Shown here in pieces: positions 11,410 through 20,572 of a stretch of 64,000 bases of DNA (within the stretch, counting starts at the first letter, position 1; every line of letters starts with the position of its first letter). The translations under genes were made by a program, and so were the position numbers. A model generated the notes under the pieces. The model ran no database searches and was not told the DNA's origin. It was given only the letters and a program-made list of their open reading frames with translations. The stretch is taken from positions 391,970 through 455,969 of the forward strand of contig NZ_VFPB01000005.1 in NCBI RefSeq assembly GCF_006716465.1, given 5' to 3'. This DNA is from Pseudoxanthomonas sp. 3HH-4 (GTDB taxonomy: Bacteria > Pseudomonadota > Gammaproteobacteria > Xanthomonadales > Xanthomonadaceae).

Positions 11410-11641
11410 GGCGAACGTCTCCGGGGAGGAATCGGGGGAGTGAGGTCAGGCGTTTGCAGGAGCGGCATGCGCCGGGGGAGGGAGCCGGCCAGGGAGGGGG
11501 AACCGGCAAGCGGCACATGCCGCTGCTGCAAACGTCCGTCGGGGAGACCGGCCTCCGGGCGCGTGGCCCGGAGGTGGTTTGATGCGTGTTCGTGGAGCGT
11601 GGCGCATCCATTGGACGGATGCGCCGGTGTTGCGGAGCGAC
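11410..11641 (-). promoter_or_regulatory. ahpC-ahpF intergenic region with three strong inverted repeats
   Basis: Three inverted repeats occupy most of the spacer: 11601-11609 with 11617-11625 (9-bp perfect arms, 7-nt loop), 11552-11560 with 11566-11574 (9-bp perfect arms, 5-nt loop), and 11451-11469 with 11516-11534 (19-nt arms, one mismatch). No long T-run follows any of them on the minus strand. They could act as an attenuator or as 3' stabilisers that give more ahpC than ahpF (inference). Confidence 0.6.
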
Positions 11642-12205
11642 TTAGATCTTGCCGACCAGGTCCAGCGACGGGGCGATCGTCTGCGCGCCTTCCTTCCACT
11701 TGGCCGGGCAGACCTGGCCCGGGTTGGCGGCGGTGAACTGGGCAGCCTTCAGCTTGCGCAGGGTTTCCGACACGTCGCGGGCGATCTCGTTGCTGTGGAT
11801 CTCGGCGGTCTTGATGACGCCTTCCGGATTGATAACGAAGGTGCCGCGCAGGGCCAGGCCTTCTTCCTCGATGTGCACGCCGAAGGCGCGGGTCAGCTGG
11901 TGGGTCGGGTCGCCGACCAGCGGGAACTGGGCCTTGCCTACCGCCGGGGAGGTTTCGTGCCACACCTTGTGGGAGAAATGCGTGTCGGTGGTGACGATGT
12001 AGACCTCCGCGCCGGCCTTCTGGAACTCGGCGTAGTTGGCGGCGGCGTCTTCCACTTCGGTCGGGCAATTGAAGGTGAAGGCGGCCGGCATGAAGATCAG
12101 GACCGACCACTTGCCCTTCAGGGTGCCGTCGGTGACTTCGACGAATTCGCCGTTGTGGAAGGCGGTGGTCTTGAAGGGCTGGACCGCGGTGTTGATCAGG
12201 GACAT
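11642..12205 (-). CDS. ahpC: alkyl hydroperoxide reductase subunit C (typical 2-Cys peroxiredoxin)
   Basis: 187 aa, identical in length to E. coli AhpC. It reduces H2O2, organic hydroperoxides and peroxynitrite using electrons from AhpF. The peroxidatic Cys lies in TFNCPTEVEDAAANY near residue 47 and the resolving Cys in NPGQVCPAKW near residue 166. The N-terminus MSLINTAVQPFKT is typical. A good ribosome-binding site (GAGGA) precedes the ATG. A near-consensus OxyR site 75-110 bp upstream indicates peroxide induction. Confidence 0.98.
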   Translation of the reverse strand: MSLINTAVQPFKTTAFHNGEFVEVTDGTLKGKWSVLIFMPAAFTFNCPTEVEDAAANYAEFQKAGAEVYIVTTDTHFSHKVWHETSPAVGKAQFPLVGDPTHQLTRAFGVHIEEEGLALRGTFVINPEGVIKTAEIHSNEIARDVSETLRKLKAAQFTAANPGQVCPAKWKEGAQTIAPSLDLVGKI

Positions 12206-12279
12206 GGAAGATCCTCGTGAGTGGAGTGGGTGTGGTGAAGCGATGGCGCCATGGTAGGCAGGGGCTATTGATATCTCAA

Positions 12280-12316
12280 ATCGATTGATGGAATTGAATA
12301 GATAGTTTTTAGCTAT
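12280..12316 (-). promoter_or_regulatory. candidate OxyR operator upstream of ahpC
   Basis: Positions 12302-12316 read ATAG-N7-CTAT and match all ten fixed positions of the published OxyR half-operator ATAGnTnnnAnCTAT. Spaced 7 nt away, 12280-12294 is a weaker second half (ATCG, T at position 6, terminal AAT). The pair has the geometry of the 37-bp OxyR tetramer site and lies 75-111 bp before the ahpC start codon. OxyR itself is encoded in the same cluster. Confidence 0.72.
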
Positions 12317-12589
12317 TGAAATCCCGGATCCGGTGCATCCGTGGCCATCGTGACGCTTGATGTCGGGATCAAAGTCATGTTTTTCAATGAGTTGTTAGGC
12401 ATATGACGTGCTCATCGTTCGTGCCTGCTAGCCGAATGCGATACCCGACGGAGGCCCGGCGTGCCATGAACAGGGAGATGGTCCGGAGCAGAGTGGCCAG
12501 CCGCCTCCATACGCCATTGAGCACCATGATGGTGCACCGCGGCGATACGTCCGCGTTCCGCGGCCCCGGGCCCGCTACCATGCGCGGCA
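12317..12589. other. non-coding spacer between ahpC regulatory region and prmC
   Basis: No convincing gene is seen. Small open frames exist on both strands (a 68-codon one on the minus strand ends at prmC) but have no recognisable motifs and no good ribosome-binding site. The left part (12317-12400) is AT-richer than the flanks. Confidence 0.5.
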
Positions 12590-13462
12590 ATGCCTGCCGA
12601 CCTGATCACTGCCCGACTCGACTTGGCCCTGCGCGGCGGCGCGTCCCGCTTGTCCGGACCCGACGCGCGGCACGAGGCCGAACACCTGCTGCTGCACGTG
12701 CTGGGGCGCGACCGGGCGTGGCTGTTCGCGCATGGCGACGACCCGTTGCCCGAACGGGAGGCGGCGGCGTTCGACGCTCTGCTGGTGCGGCGTATCGCGG
12801 GCGAGCCGCTGGCGTACCTGCTGGGCCGGCGCGGGTTCTGGACGCTGGACCTGCAGGTCTCCCCCGCCACGTTGATCCCGCGCCCCGAGACCGAGCGGCT
12901 TGTGGAACTGGCGCTGGAACGGCTGCCTGAGGCGCGCCCGCTGCGCGTCGCCGACCTGGGCACCGGCAGCGGCGCCATCGCGCTCGCGCTGGCCAGCGAA
13001 CGACCGTTGGCGCAGGTCGTCGCGACCGACCTCAGTGAAGACGCCCTGCGAGTGGCAAGGTCGAACGCGCACGCGCACGGTCTGGCCAACGTCGTGTTCC
13101 GCCGCGGCAGCTGGCTGGCGCCATTGGTGGGAGAGCGCTTCGACCTGATCGCCAGCAACCCGCCCTACATCGCCGACGGCGATCCCCACCTGGTGCAGGG
13201 CGACCTGCGCTTCGAACCACCCACGGCACTGTCGTCCGGCGCCGACGGACTGGATGCGATCCGCGAGATCGTGGCCGCGGCCCCCGCGCACCTGCTGCCG
13301 GGTGGCTGGCTGCTGCTGGAGCACGGCTGGGACCAGGGCGAGGCGATCCGCGCGCTGTTGGCCGGTTCGGATTTCATCGACGTGGCGACCGTGGCCGACC
13401 TCGAAGCACGCGACCGCGTCACCCTCGGACGCGTCACGGAAGGGCAGGACCGCAGCCGCTAG
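12590..13462 (+). CDS. prmC: release factor glutamine methyltransferase PrmC (HemK)
   Basis: 290 aa. It methylates the Gln of the GGQ motif in RF1/RF2 using SAM. The N-terminal helical domain has [47 protein letters not shown] is followed by the SAM loop [16 protein letters not shown] near residue 121. The catalytic NPPY ([17 protein letters not shown]) lies near residue 187. One of its substrates, RF1, is encoded by prfA at 53730 in this window. It is followed 31 bp later by the pip gene. Confidence 0.95.
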   Translation: MPADLITARLDLALRGGASRLSGPDARHEAEHLLLHVLGRDRAWLFAHGDDPLPEREAAAFDALLVRRIAGEPLAYLLGRRGFWTLDLQVSPATLIPRPETERLVELALERLPEARPLRVADLGTGSGAIALALASERPLAQVVATDLSEDALRVARSNAHAHGLANVVFRRGSWLAPLVGERFDLIASNPPYIADGDPHLVQGDLRFEPPTALSSGADGLDAIREIVAAAPAHLLPGGWLLLEHGWDQGEAIRALLAGSDFIDVATVADLEARDRVTLGRVTEGQDRSR

Positions 13463-13493
13463 ACTGTCCGCTTTCGTCCAGGACATGCCGCCC

Positions 13494-14435
13494 ATGCGCA
13501 CGCTGTACCCCGATATCGAGCCGTTCGACACCGGCACGCTGAAGGTCGACGACCGCCACACGCTGCACTACGAACAGTGCGGTAATCCGCAGGGCAAGCC
13601 CGTGGTGCTTCTCCATGGCGGGCCGGGCGCCGGCTGCAGTCCGAAGATGCGGCGTTTCCATGATCCGGCGAAGTACCGCATCGTGCTGTTCGACCAGCGC
13701 GGCTCCGGCCGCTCCACGCCGCATGCGGATCTGGTCGACAACACCACCTGGGACCTGGTGGCGGACATCGAGAAGCTGCGCGAGAAGCTCGGCATCGACC
13801 GCTGGCAGGTGTTCGGTGGCAGTTGGGGCTCGACGCTGGCGCTTGCCTATGCCGAAACGCATCCGCAGCGCGTCAGCGAACTGGTGCTGCGCGGCATCTT
13901 CATGCTGCGGCGATGGGAACTGGAATGGTTCTACCAGGAAGGCGCCAGCCGCCTGTTCCCGGATGCGTGGGAGCACTACATCACCGCGATTCCGCCGGTG
14001 GAGCGCCACGACCTGATCTCCGCCTTCCACCGCCGGCTGACGTCCGAAGACAAGGCCACGCGCCTGGCCGCGGCGAAGGCGTGGAGCGTATGGGAAGGTG
14101 CGACCAGTTTCCTGCACGTGGACGCGGATTTCATCAGCGGGCACGAGGAGCCGGAGTTCGCGCTGGCGTTCGCGCGCATCGAGAACCACTACTTCGTCAA
14201 CGGCGGCTTCTTCGAGGTCGAAGACCAGTTGCTGCGCGACGCCTCGCGTATCGCCGACATCCCGGGCGTCATCGTGCATGGGCGCTACGACGTGGTCTGT
14301 CCGATCGCCAATGCATGGGAACTGCACAAGGCGTGGCCGAAGGCGAAGCTCGCGATCACGCCGGCCTCGGGCCACTCGGCTTTCGAAGCCGAGAACGTTG
14401 ACGCCCTCGTGCGTGCGACCGACGCTTTCGCCTGA
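13494..14435 (+). CDS. pip: proline iminopeptidase (alpha/beta hydrolase, peptidase S33)
   Basis: 313 aa from ATG 13494, the same length as the Xanthomonas enzyme; an in-frame ATG at 13485 would add MPP and lies closer to the AGGA. It removes N-terminal proline from peptides. The oxyanion region is LLHGGPGAGCSP, followed by FDQRGSGRSTPH. The nucleophile elbow is GGSWGSTLALAYAETHP (catalytic Ser near 110), with the acid in HGRYDVVCP and the base in ASGHSAFE. The cap region WELEWFYQEGASRLFPDAWE is diagnostic. Cytoplasmic, no signal peptide. Confidence 0.94.
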   Translation: MRTLYPDIEPFDTGTLKVDDRHTLHYEQCGNPQGKPVVLLHGGPGAGCSPKMRRFHDPAKYRIVLFDQRGSGRSTPHADLVDNTTWDLVADIEKLREKLGIDRWQVFGGSWGSTLALAYAETHPQRVSELVLRGIFMLRRWELEWFYQEGASRLFPDAWEHYITAIPPVERHDLISAFHRRLTSEDKATRLAAAKAWSVWEGATSFLHVDADFISGHEEPEFALAFARIENHYFVNGGFFEVEDQLLRDASRIADIPGVIVHGRYDVVCPIANAWELHKAWPKAKLAITPASGHSAFEAENVDALVRATDAFA

Positions 14436-14461
14436 CGTCCCATCGCAGACGGGAGAACACC

Positions 14462-15355
14462 ATGGAGCATTCGCGCGCCACCGCATCCGCGTTCGACCAG
14501 CGTGTGCTGGACCTGTACGACGACTATGTTCATGGGCGCGTCGACCGGCGCGGCTTCCTGGCCGGCGCCGCGCAGTTCGCCGTGGGCGGCACCACGGCGG
14601 CCGCGCTGCTGGCGGCGCTGACGCCACAGTACGTGTTCGCGGCACAGGTGGCCGTGGATGATCCACGCATCACCACTGTCTACCGGACGTTTCCCGCGCC
14701 GCAGGGCCATGGCGAGGGCCGTGGCCTGCTGGCGATGCCGCGCACGGACGGCCCGTCTCCGGTCGTGCTGGTGGTTCACGAGAATCGCGGCCTGAATCCT
14801 TACATCGAAGACGTCGCACGCCGGCTGGCGGTGGCGGGCTTCATCGCGTTCGCGCCCGACGCGCTGTATCCGCTCGGCGGCTATCCCGGCGACGACGACG
14901 CCGGGCGCGAGATGCAGGCCACGCTGGACCGTTCAAAGGTGCTGGCGGACATGGAGGCTGCAGCGCACTTCGCGCATGGGCTGCCGCGCAGCAACGGCAG
15001 GTTGGGCGTGGTCGGGTTCTGTTTCGGTGGCCTGGTCGCCAACCTGCTGGCGGCGCGGCTGCCCGACCTGGTGGATGCCGGCGTGCCGTACTACGGCGGC
15101 CAACCCACCGCGGAAGAGGCAGCGCGCATCAAGGCGCCCTTGCTGCTGCAGTTCGCCGAACTGGATACGCGCGTCAATGCGGGTTGGCCCGCCTACGAAC
15201 AGGCGCTTGAAGCCGCCGGCGTGTCCTACGAGGCGCACGTCTACCCGGGCGTCAACCATGGTTTCCACAACGACACCACGCCCCGTTACGACCACGCGGC
15301 CGCCGACCTGTCCTGGCAACGCACGCTCGCGTTCTTTCGTCGCCAGCTTGCCTGA
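14462..15355 (+). CDS. exported dienelactone-hydrolase-family protein
   Basis: 297 aa. The N-terminus (RRGFLAGAAQFAVGG, residues ~23-37) is a Tat-like signal with an RR followed by a hydrophobic stretch and an A-x-A region (VFAAQVAV), so export of a folded protein is likely. The DLH domain has VLVVHENRGLNPYIEDVARRLA, the nucleophile Cys in GVVGFCFGGLVANLL, the acid in ELDTRVNAGW and the base in PGVNHGFHN. Substrate unknown. RBS GGGAG precedes the ATG. It follows pip by 26 bp and is probably cotranscribed. Confidence 0.9.
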   Translation: MEHSRATASAFDQRVLDLYDDYVHGRVDRRGFLAGAAQFAVGGTTAAALLAALTPQYVFAAQVAVDDPRITTVYRTFPAPQGHGEGRGLLAMPRTDGPSPVVLVVHENRGLNPYIEDVARRLAVAGFIAFAPDALYPLGGYPGDDDAGREMQATLDRSKVLADMEAAAHFAHGLPRSNGRLGVVGFCFGGLVANLLAARLPDLVDAGVPYYGGQPTAEEAARIKAPLLLQFAELDTRVNAGWPAYEQALEAAGVSYEAHVYPGVNHGFHNDTTPRYDHAAADLSWQRTLAFFRRQLA

Positions 15356-15492
15356 CCGGAGTGTGTCTGTTTGCCCGCCCGCGATGCGCCGGGCGTGTCC
15401 GGTGCGGGTGCAGGGGTCCGATCCAGTGGTGGGTGCCGCTGCTTCCTTGAAGCGTGGCGGCGCAGACCATGTGGCGGGGAGTGGATCGGGAA

Positions 15493-15909
15493 ATGACGGC
15501 GCAGGCGGCAAGCCAGGTGGGCGAGGCGAGGATCGGGCTGGAGGATGTCGATATCCCGCGCCTCGGGATGGCGGCCATGCGGTTCATCAAAGCCATCGAG
15601 CAGGGTCAGCACGACGTCCTGTGGGATGCCGCCTCCGCGTCGATCCGTCGTGCGATGGGGCGTGAGGCGTTCGTCGCCTTGATGGCGCAGCGGCATGGTG
15701 CGCTGGGTCGGGGCCGGAGCCGTCGCTGGGCGGCCGTGCGGGTCGACCAACCCAGCCAGCGTCCGCGATGGCAGCCAGGCACGTATGCCGTGCTGGAGTT
15801 CTCGGTGATGTTCGGCGAAGCCTGCGCGCCGCATCGCGAAACGGTGACGCTGCGGCGCGAGGATGGAGGCGTCTGGCGGCTGGCAGGCTACGCGGTCAAG
15901 GCGGACTGA
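15493..15909 (+). CDS. DUF4019-like small protein
   Basis: 138 aa from ATG 15493; an ATG at 15469 and a GTG at 15454 are in-frame alternatives. The sequence FIKAIEQGQHDVLWDAASASIRRAMGREAFVALMAQRHGALGRGRSRRWAAVRV...YAVLEFSVMFGEACAPHRETVTLRREDGGVWRLAGYAVKAD follows the DUF4019 pattern: an N-terminal helical part, a central YxxLxFxxxF strand and a terminal W-rLagY. No signal peptide with the chosen start. The function of the family is unknown. It converges with the NUDIX gene 4 bp away. Confidence 0.68.
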   Translation: MTAQAASQVGEARIGLEDVDIPRLGMAAMRFIKAIEQGQHDVLWDAASASIRRAMGREAFVALMAQRHGALGRGRSRRWAAVRVDQPSQRPRWQPGTYAVLEFSVMFGEACAPHRETVTLRREDGGVWRLAGYAVKAD

Positions 15910-15913
15910 GGCG

Positions 15914-16480
15914 TCAGTCCCGCGGCGTGCCGTCCAGGGTGTGGTCGATCATCCAAAGCCCCGCCCAGAGCTTGGCGTCCAGTTCGTAGCCCTCCCGCAT
16001 CTTCTGCGCCAGCCACGCAGCCGCACGCACGCGCGGGATCGCATGCACGGTGATGTCCTCGTCACCGTCACCCCCGCCTTCTCCGATCCTGCGCAGCCCG
16101 GTCGCCCGGACGAAGGCGATCTTCTCGCTGCTGCTGCCCGAGGATGTCGGGCCGATCATCAACACCTCTGCCTGCTCCGCCGTCCAGCCGGTTTCCTCCT
16201 CCAGCTCGCGAATGGCGGACACCTCGATCGACTCGCCGGCATGGATGTCGCCGACCAGGCCCGCCGGCATCTCGATGGTCCGTGCCTGCAACGGCACCCG
16301 GAACTGCTCCACGAACAATACGTCGTCATCCGGCGTGACCGCGATGATGATCGCCGCCAGTCCGCCGGCATGCGCGCGTTCCACGTATTCCCACGTGCCC
16401 CGCACCATCATTCGTTGGTACTTGCCCTGCCACACTACGTGGGCGGGCTGTCGGCGCTTGTCGTCATCACGATCATCCAT
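15914..16480 (-). CDS. NUDIX hydrolase (ADP-ribose pyrophosphatase/NudE type)
   Basis: 188 aa. The complete Nudix box GX5EX7REUXEEXGU is present at about residues 75-97 (GDIHAGESIEVSAIRELEEETGW). The upstream block FVEQFRVPLQARTIEMPAGLVG resembles ADP-sugar/ADP-ribose pyrophosphatases. These cleave nucleoside diphosphate derivatives with Mg2+ in the cytosol; the preferred substrate cannot be read off. It is the last gene of a leftward three-gene unit (nitroreductase, exonuclease, NUDIX), 51 bp after the exonuclease gene. Confidence 0.9.
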   Translation of the reverse strand: MDDRDDDKRRQPAHVVWQGKYQRMMVRGTWEYVERAHAGGLAAIIIAVTPDDDVLFVEQFRVPLQARTIEMPAGLVGDIHAGESIEVSAIRELEEETGWTAEQAEVLMIGPTSSGSSSEKIAFVRATGLRRIGEGGGDGDEDITVHAIPRVRAAAWLAQKMREGYELDAKLWAGLWMIDHTLDGTPRD

Positions 16481-16531
16481 GGGGCGATGCTATCGGGTGC
16501 GCGTGACGATTCACAGCGGTCGATCGCGCTG

Positions 16532-17440
16532 CTATTCCAACCCCGCCGCCACCCGCAGCCGGCGCCGGGTCATCGGGCCGAAGCGCAACGCATCCGAGAG
16601 GCCGGCCAGCATGTCGCCATCGGCCTGGCCACGTACGTGACCGGTTTCCACCTCGCCGAGTGGCGCATCCAGGGCGATCGTGGTGAGCTGGCGCCATAGC
16701 AGGGCATGCTCGCGCTGTTCGCGCAGGCGCACGGCGAGCGTCGCGGCACCGCGCAGCCGCAGGAACGCGACTTCATCCATGCGTGCGAGCAGGGTGTCCA
16801 GATCGCCGAAGTGCGCCAGCAGCACGGCGGCGGATTTCGCGCCGATCCCGGTCACACCGGGAATGTTGTCCACGGCGTCGCCCGTCAGCGCCAGGTAGTC
16901 GGCGATCTGCCGCGCTTCCACGCCGTGCCGGGCCTTCACGCCCTGCATGCCCCAGCGCTGGCCGCGGGCGAAGTCCCATTGCTCGTCGTGCTCCTGCAGG
17001 AGTTGCGACAGGTCCTTGTCCGCGGACACGATGATGCCGCGGAAACCCTGTGGCCTTGCGGCATGCAATGCGCTGCCGATCAGGTCGTCTGCTTCGTACT
17101 CGCCATGGGCGAGCACGCTCAGCCCGAGCGCGGCACAGAGCGCCTTGCAGTGCGTGAACTGTCGTCGGAGCTCTTCCGGCGCCGGGTCGCGATTGGCCTT
17201 GTAGGCCGGATAGAGGCGATTGCGGAAGCAGCTGTCCAGCGCCTCGTCGAAGGCGATGGCGATGTGCGCGGGGCGCTCCTTTTCGAGCAGCTCCAGCAGG
17301 AAGCGCGCGAAGCCGTGCACCGCATTGGTGGGCCAGCCATCGGCATCCTGGAATTCGTCCGGCATCGAGTGCCAGGCGCGGAACACGTACAGGCTGGCAT
17401 CGACCAGGTGGAGCGGACGCATCACGGCCTGCTCAGGCAT
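16532..17440 (-). CDS. 5'-3' exonuclease / flap nuclease (PolA N-domain family)
   Basis: 302 aa with start 17438-17440, which overlaps the nitroreductase stop by 8 nt (alternative ATG at 17422). FEN-type nuclease: HLVDASLYVFRAWHSMPDE, DEALDSCFRNRLYPAYKANRD, the acidic metal site EYEADDLIG and SADKDLSQLL, then a helix-hairpin-helix GDAVDNIPGVTGIGAKSAAVLLAHFG. This is the fold of the DNA polymerase I 5' nuclease domain and of ExoIX/Xni, here without a polymerase. Likely role: removing 5' flaps or RNA primers (inference from family). The acidic residues needed for two metals look intact. Confidence 0.9.
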   Translation of the reverse strand: MPEQAVMRPLHLVDASLYVFRAWHSMPDEFQDADGWPTNAVHGFARFLLELLEKERPAHIAIAFDEALDSCFRNRLYPAYKANRDPAPEELRRQFTHCKALCAALGLSVLAHGEYEADDLIGSALHAARPQGFRGIIVSADKDLSQLLQEHDEQWDFARGQRWGMQGVKARHGVEARQIADYLALTGDAVDNIPGVTGIGAKSAAVLLAHFGDLDTLLARMDEVAFLRLRGAATLAVRLREQREHALLWRQLTTIALDAPLGEVETGHVRGQADGDMLAGLSDALRFGPMTRRRLRVAAGLE

Positions 17441-18014
17441 GGGGCGTCCAGTCGCTGAGCAGCGCCGCGGGATCGGGGCGTTCGCGTTCGGGGGCGTCCA
17501 GCTGCGGTGTGCCGATGTGGATGAAGCCGGCGATCTTCTCGTTCGCAGCCAGGCCGAGCGTTTCCGCCACGGCATCGTCGTACGCCATCCAGCCGGTCAG
17601 CCATTGCGCGCCGAAGCCGAGTGCCTGCGCGGATTGCAGCAGGGCAAAGCAGACGCTGCCCGCAGTGAGCAGTTGCTCCTGCTCCGGCACCTTGTGGCCC
17701 GAGATGAGGTGCGCGACCACGGTGATGATGACCGGTGCGTGCGAGAAGCGCGCGCGGTCCTTCGCGACCACGGCGTCCGCCGCGGCGGGATCGAGATGCA
17801 AGGTGCGTGCCGCCAGGTGTTCGCCGAGCGCATGCCGCGCTTCGCCCTGGATGCGGAGGAAGCGGAACGGCACCAGCTTGCCGTGATCCGGTACGCGGAC
17901 CGCGGAAGCGAGCATCCGGAGCAACGTGGCATCGTCAGGGCCGGGGGTGCCGAGCTGTTTGGAGGGCACGGAACGGCGTGCGTCGAGGAAGCGCAGGGGA
18001 TCGGTAAGCGACAT
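17433..18014 (-). CDS. nitroreductase family protein
   Basis: 193 aa, similar in size and pattern to YdjA-type FMN nitroreductases. RRSVPSKQLGTPGPDD matches the FMN-binding N-terminal RRSxR-like motif. SAVRVPDHGKLVPFRFLRIQGEAR and the mid-protein QEQLLTAGSVCFALLQSAQALGFGAQWLTGW, then NEKIAGFIHIGTP, follow the family order. It reduces nitro or quinone compounds with NAD(P)H; the physiological substrate is unknown. It heads the leftward unit with the exonuclease and NUDIX genes. Confidence 0.9.
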   Translation of the reverse strand: MSLTDPLRFLDARRSVPSKQLGTPGPDDATLLRMLASAVRVPDHGKLVPFRFLRIQGEARHALGEHLAARTLHLDPAAADAVVAKDRARFSHAPVIITVVAHLISGHKVPEQEQLLTAGSVCFALLQSAQALGFGAQWLTGWMAYDDAVAETLGLAANEKIAGFIHIGTPQLDAPERERPDPAALLSDWTPHA

Positions 18015-18168
18015 GCGTCAAGTTTACCGTGTCACATCTTGTTGCATGGCACTAAAATGACGAGGCCATCACGGTTGCCGGTCCGCCGGATTTCCTACGA
18101 TGTCATCGCGGATCCCCGGTCCGTATCCCCCGAACTCCTTTCGCCTGCCAAGGCGGGGAACCTTGCGC

Positions 18169-20481
18169 ATGTCGAACGTCCTCAATATCGCCGATCGGCC
18201 CGGTCGCGACACGCGTCTGCTGGATCAGGCGCGTGATGCGGCGATCCCGCCGCTGGTGGACGCCTTCGCGGTGGCGCTGGGTCGTTTCGACGATGCGCTA
18301 TTCGACCGTGCCGAGCGGGCCGGCCCCTCGCAGATGGCCTTCCTGGATGCGATGCGTGAACTGCGCCGTCGCCGCGAAGACATCATCGTGCGCTTCCGCG
18401 CCCATCTGCAGCGAGCCTGGAGCGCGCTGCAGGAAGGGCAGCCACTGTCCATGGAGAGCGCATTCGCACAAGGGTCGGAGGACGGACTGACCCTGATAAC
18501 GGACCAGGAGCTGGAGTCCCGGCTGGCCGTACGCAACCTGGCCAGCGTGATCCAGCGCGACTGCAAGCCCGTCCTCGCCCGGCTGGACCGCCGCCTGGGC
18601 TGGATCGCCGGCAATGTCGTGCTGGACGTGGAGCTCAACCCCATCGGCCCCGAGCACATCGGCGTGGCCGTCCACCAGGCGTTCTCGGCGTGCGATCTCA
18701 CGCCCGAGGTCCGGCTGGTGGTGATCAAGCTGTGCGAACGGGACCTGGTGCCCGCGATCGCGCGCATCTATGCGTCGTTGGACCAACGGCTCATGCAGGT
18801 TGGCGTGATGCCGGAACTGCCGTCGCGCCGCGCACCGAAGCCGGAAGCTGGCGCGGCGCCGGACATGGAGAACGAGGGTGAAGGCGGCGAGGAGCCCGGC
18901 GCACCTGCGTGGGCAGCGCGTTTCCTCAATCGCATGGCCGGCGTGAGCCGTGGCCTCGAAGCCACGCGCGCCGCCCCGATGATGGGTGGTTTTAGCGACG
19001 TGCCGCCTGGCTACGGCGCCGCACCAGGCGCGCAAGGCGTCCTGCTTGAAGCGTTGCATCACCTGCTGCAGGAGTCGCGCCGTGGTCGCGATGCGGGCGA
19101 TGCGGCGGAAGCGCGCGCGGCCGACCAGCGCCAGCGCGACCTGTCGCAGCGGGAAATGCTCTCGGTGCTGTCCCTGTTGCAGGCCACGCCCAGCGCCACG
19201 CTGCGTGCGGCGATCGGCGACAACGGCGAATCGCTGGCGCAGCGCTTGAAGAACGAAGTGCTCAGCAGCGCCATGCAGCTCGGCGTGGACCCCTCCACCG
19301 CGCGCCTGGCGCCCGTCGACGAGGATGCGATAGACCTGGTCGGCATGCTGTTCGACGTGATGCTGGACGAGCGCGACCTGGAGGGCCGTCCGCGCGAACT
19401 GATCGGCCGGCTCGTGGTGCCGTTCGTCAAGGTGGCGTTGCTGGACCGGCGCATGTTCGTGCAGAAGACCCATCCCGCGCGACGCCTGCTCAACGTGCTG
19501 GCGGAGGCCTGCGAGGGCAACAACGGCGAGAGCGCGGCCGAACGCACGCTGCTCACCAAGGTGGAAGAGGTCGTCGACCGCCTGGTCGCCGAGTTCAACG
19601 AGAACCTCGCGATCTTCCTGACGCTGGAGGAAGAGTTCCGTGCGTTCCTGGAACAGCATCGCCGCCGCATCGAGATCGCGGAACGCCGTGCCGCCGAGAT
19701 CCAGCGCGGGCAGGAGCGTCTGGAAGCTGCGCGCGCGCGCATGAGCGCCGAGCTGGACGAACGCCTTGCGGATCGTCGCGTGCCGCAGGCCATCGAGGAT
19801 TTCCTGCGCCAGCCGTGGGCGCACCATGTCACCATGACGGTGCTGCGCGAAGGCGAGGAAGGCGAGGGCCTGCGCGAATCGCTCACACTGGCGGACGGCG
19901 TGCTGGAGGAACTCACCGAAGCGCAGCGCCATGTCATCGGCAAGCCCTGGTTGCAGGCGTGGCGACCGGCGTTGCTGAAGGTGTTCGCCAGCGTCGGCAT
20001 GAATCAGGATGCCGCGGGCGGCGCTGTGGATGCATTGCACGACACGCTGCAGGCGGTGGCCGCAGCGCGTCCCGACCTGGAAAAGGCGCTGCCGGAACTG
20101 CCGCAGGTGGTGCTGCCGAAGCCGGTCATCGACGAGGAAGCCACGCCGATCCAACTGGTCGCGGGCGCGGATACGCTCGAATTCGACCACAGCGATGCGG
20201 ACCATTTCCGCAATCTTGCGATCGGCACCTGGCTGGACTTCATCGACAAGGACAACAAGGTGCAGGCGGGCAAGCTGTCGTGGGTCAGCCCGATCTCCTC
20301 GCGCCTGCTGTTCGTCAATCGTCGCGGCGTACGCTTCTGCGTTGCCTCGCCGGAAGAACTGGCCGCGATGGTGCGCCTGGGGCGCCTGCGCACGCACCAG
20401 AGCGAGGACGCCTTCGACAGTGCCATGCAGGGCGTGATCGAGCGCCTCGAGCCCACCCCGTCTCCCGCCGCGGCGGTCTGA
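18169..20481 (+). CDS. DUF1631 family protein
   Basis: 770 aa from ATG 18169 with GGGGAA upstream; an ORF start at 18100 adds 23 unlikely residues. It is a large cytoplasmic protein, helix-rich and strongly charged, with a coiled-coil-like stretch around residues 495-540 (RIEIAERRAAEIQRGQERLEAARARM). The C-terminal ~90 residues (LEFDHSDADHFRNLAIGTWLDFIDKDNKVQAGKLSWVSPISSRLLFVNRRGVRF) resemble a PilZ-like beta-barrel, although the RxxxR c-di-GMP motif is not evident. The whole corresponds to DUF1631 proteins of Xanthomonads and Pseudomonads. Function unresolved. Confidence 0.82.
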   Translation: MSNVLNIADRPGRDTRLLDQARDAAIPPLVDAFAVALGRFDDALFDRAERAGPSQMAFLDAMRELRRRREDIIVRFRAHLQRAWSALQEGQPLSMESAFAQGSEDGLTLITDQELESRLAVRNLASVIQRDCKPVLARLDRRLGWIAGNVVLDVELNPIGPEHIGVAVHQAFSACDLTPEVRLVVIKLCERDLVPAIARIYASLDQRLMQVGVMPELPSRRAPKPEAGAAPDMENEGEGGEEPGAPAWAARFLNRMAGVSRGLEATRAAPMMGGFSDVPPGYGAAPGAQGVLLEALHHLLQESRRGRDAGDAAEARAADQRQRDLSQREMLSVLSLLQATPSATLRAAIGDNGESLAQRLKNEVLSSAMQLGVDPSTARLAPVDEDAIDLVGMLFDVMLDERDLEGRPRELIGRLVVPFVKVALLDRRMFVQKTHPARRLLNVLAEACEGNNGESAAERTLLTKVEEVVDRLVAEFNENLAIFLTLEEEFRAFLEQHRRRIEIAERRAAEIQRGQERLEAARARMSAELDERLADRRVPQAIEDFLRQPWAHHVTMTVLREGEEGEGLRESLTLADGVLEELTEAQRHVIGKPWLQAWRPALLKVFASVGMNQDAAGGAVDALHDTLQAVAAARPDLEKALPELPQVVLPKPVIDEEATPIQLVAGADTLEFDHSDADHFRNLAIGTWLDFIDKDNKVQAGKLSWVSPISSRLLFVNRRGVRFCVASPEELAAMVRLGRLRTHQSEDAFDSAMQGVIERLEPTPSPAAAV

Positions 20482-20572
20482 CCGCGAGACCGACCGCCGG
20501 TCCTCCGCTTCCGCGCGGAGATGCCACGCTCTGTTAGCATCCCGACACGGATGACCTAACGACGAGGGGCGC

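Noticed and set aside
12390..12402. GTTAGGC motif in the prmC upstream spacer, similar to an attC right end
   Set aside because: No R'' or L boxes precede it and no cassette-like ORF is next to it, so a chance match is more likely.
12384..12590. 68-codon leftward frame between ahpC and prmC
   Set aside because: No motif, no ribosome-binding site, and it ends exactly at the prmC start as an artefact of the opposite strand.
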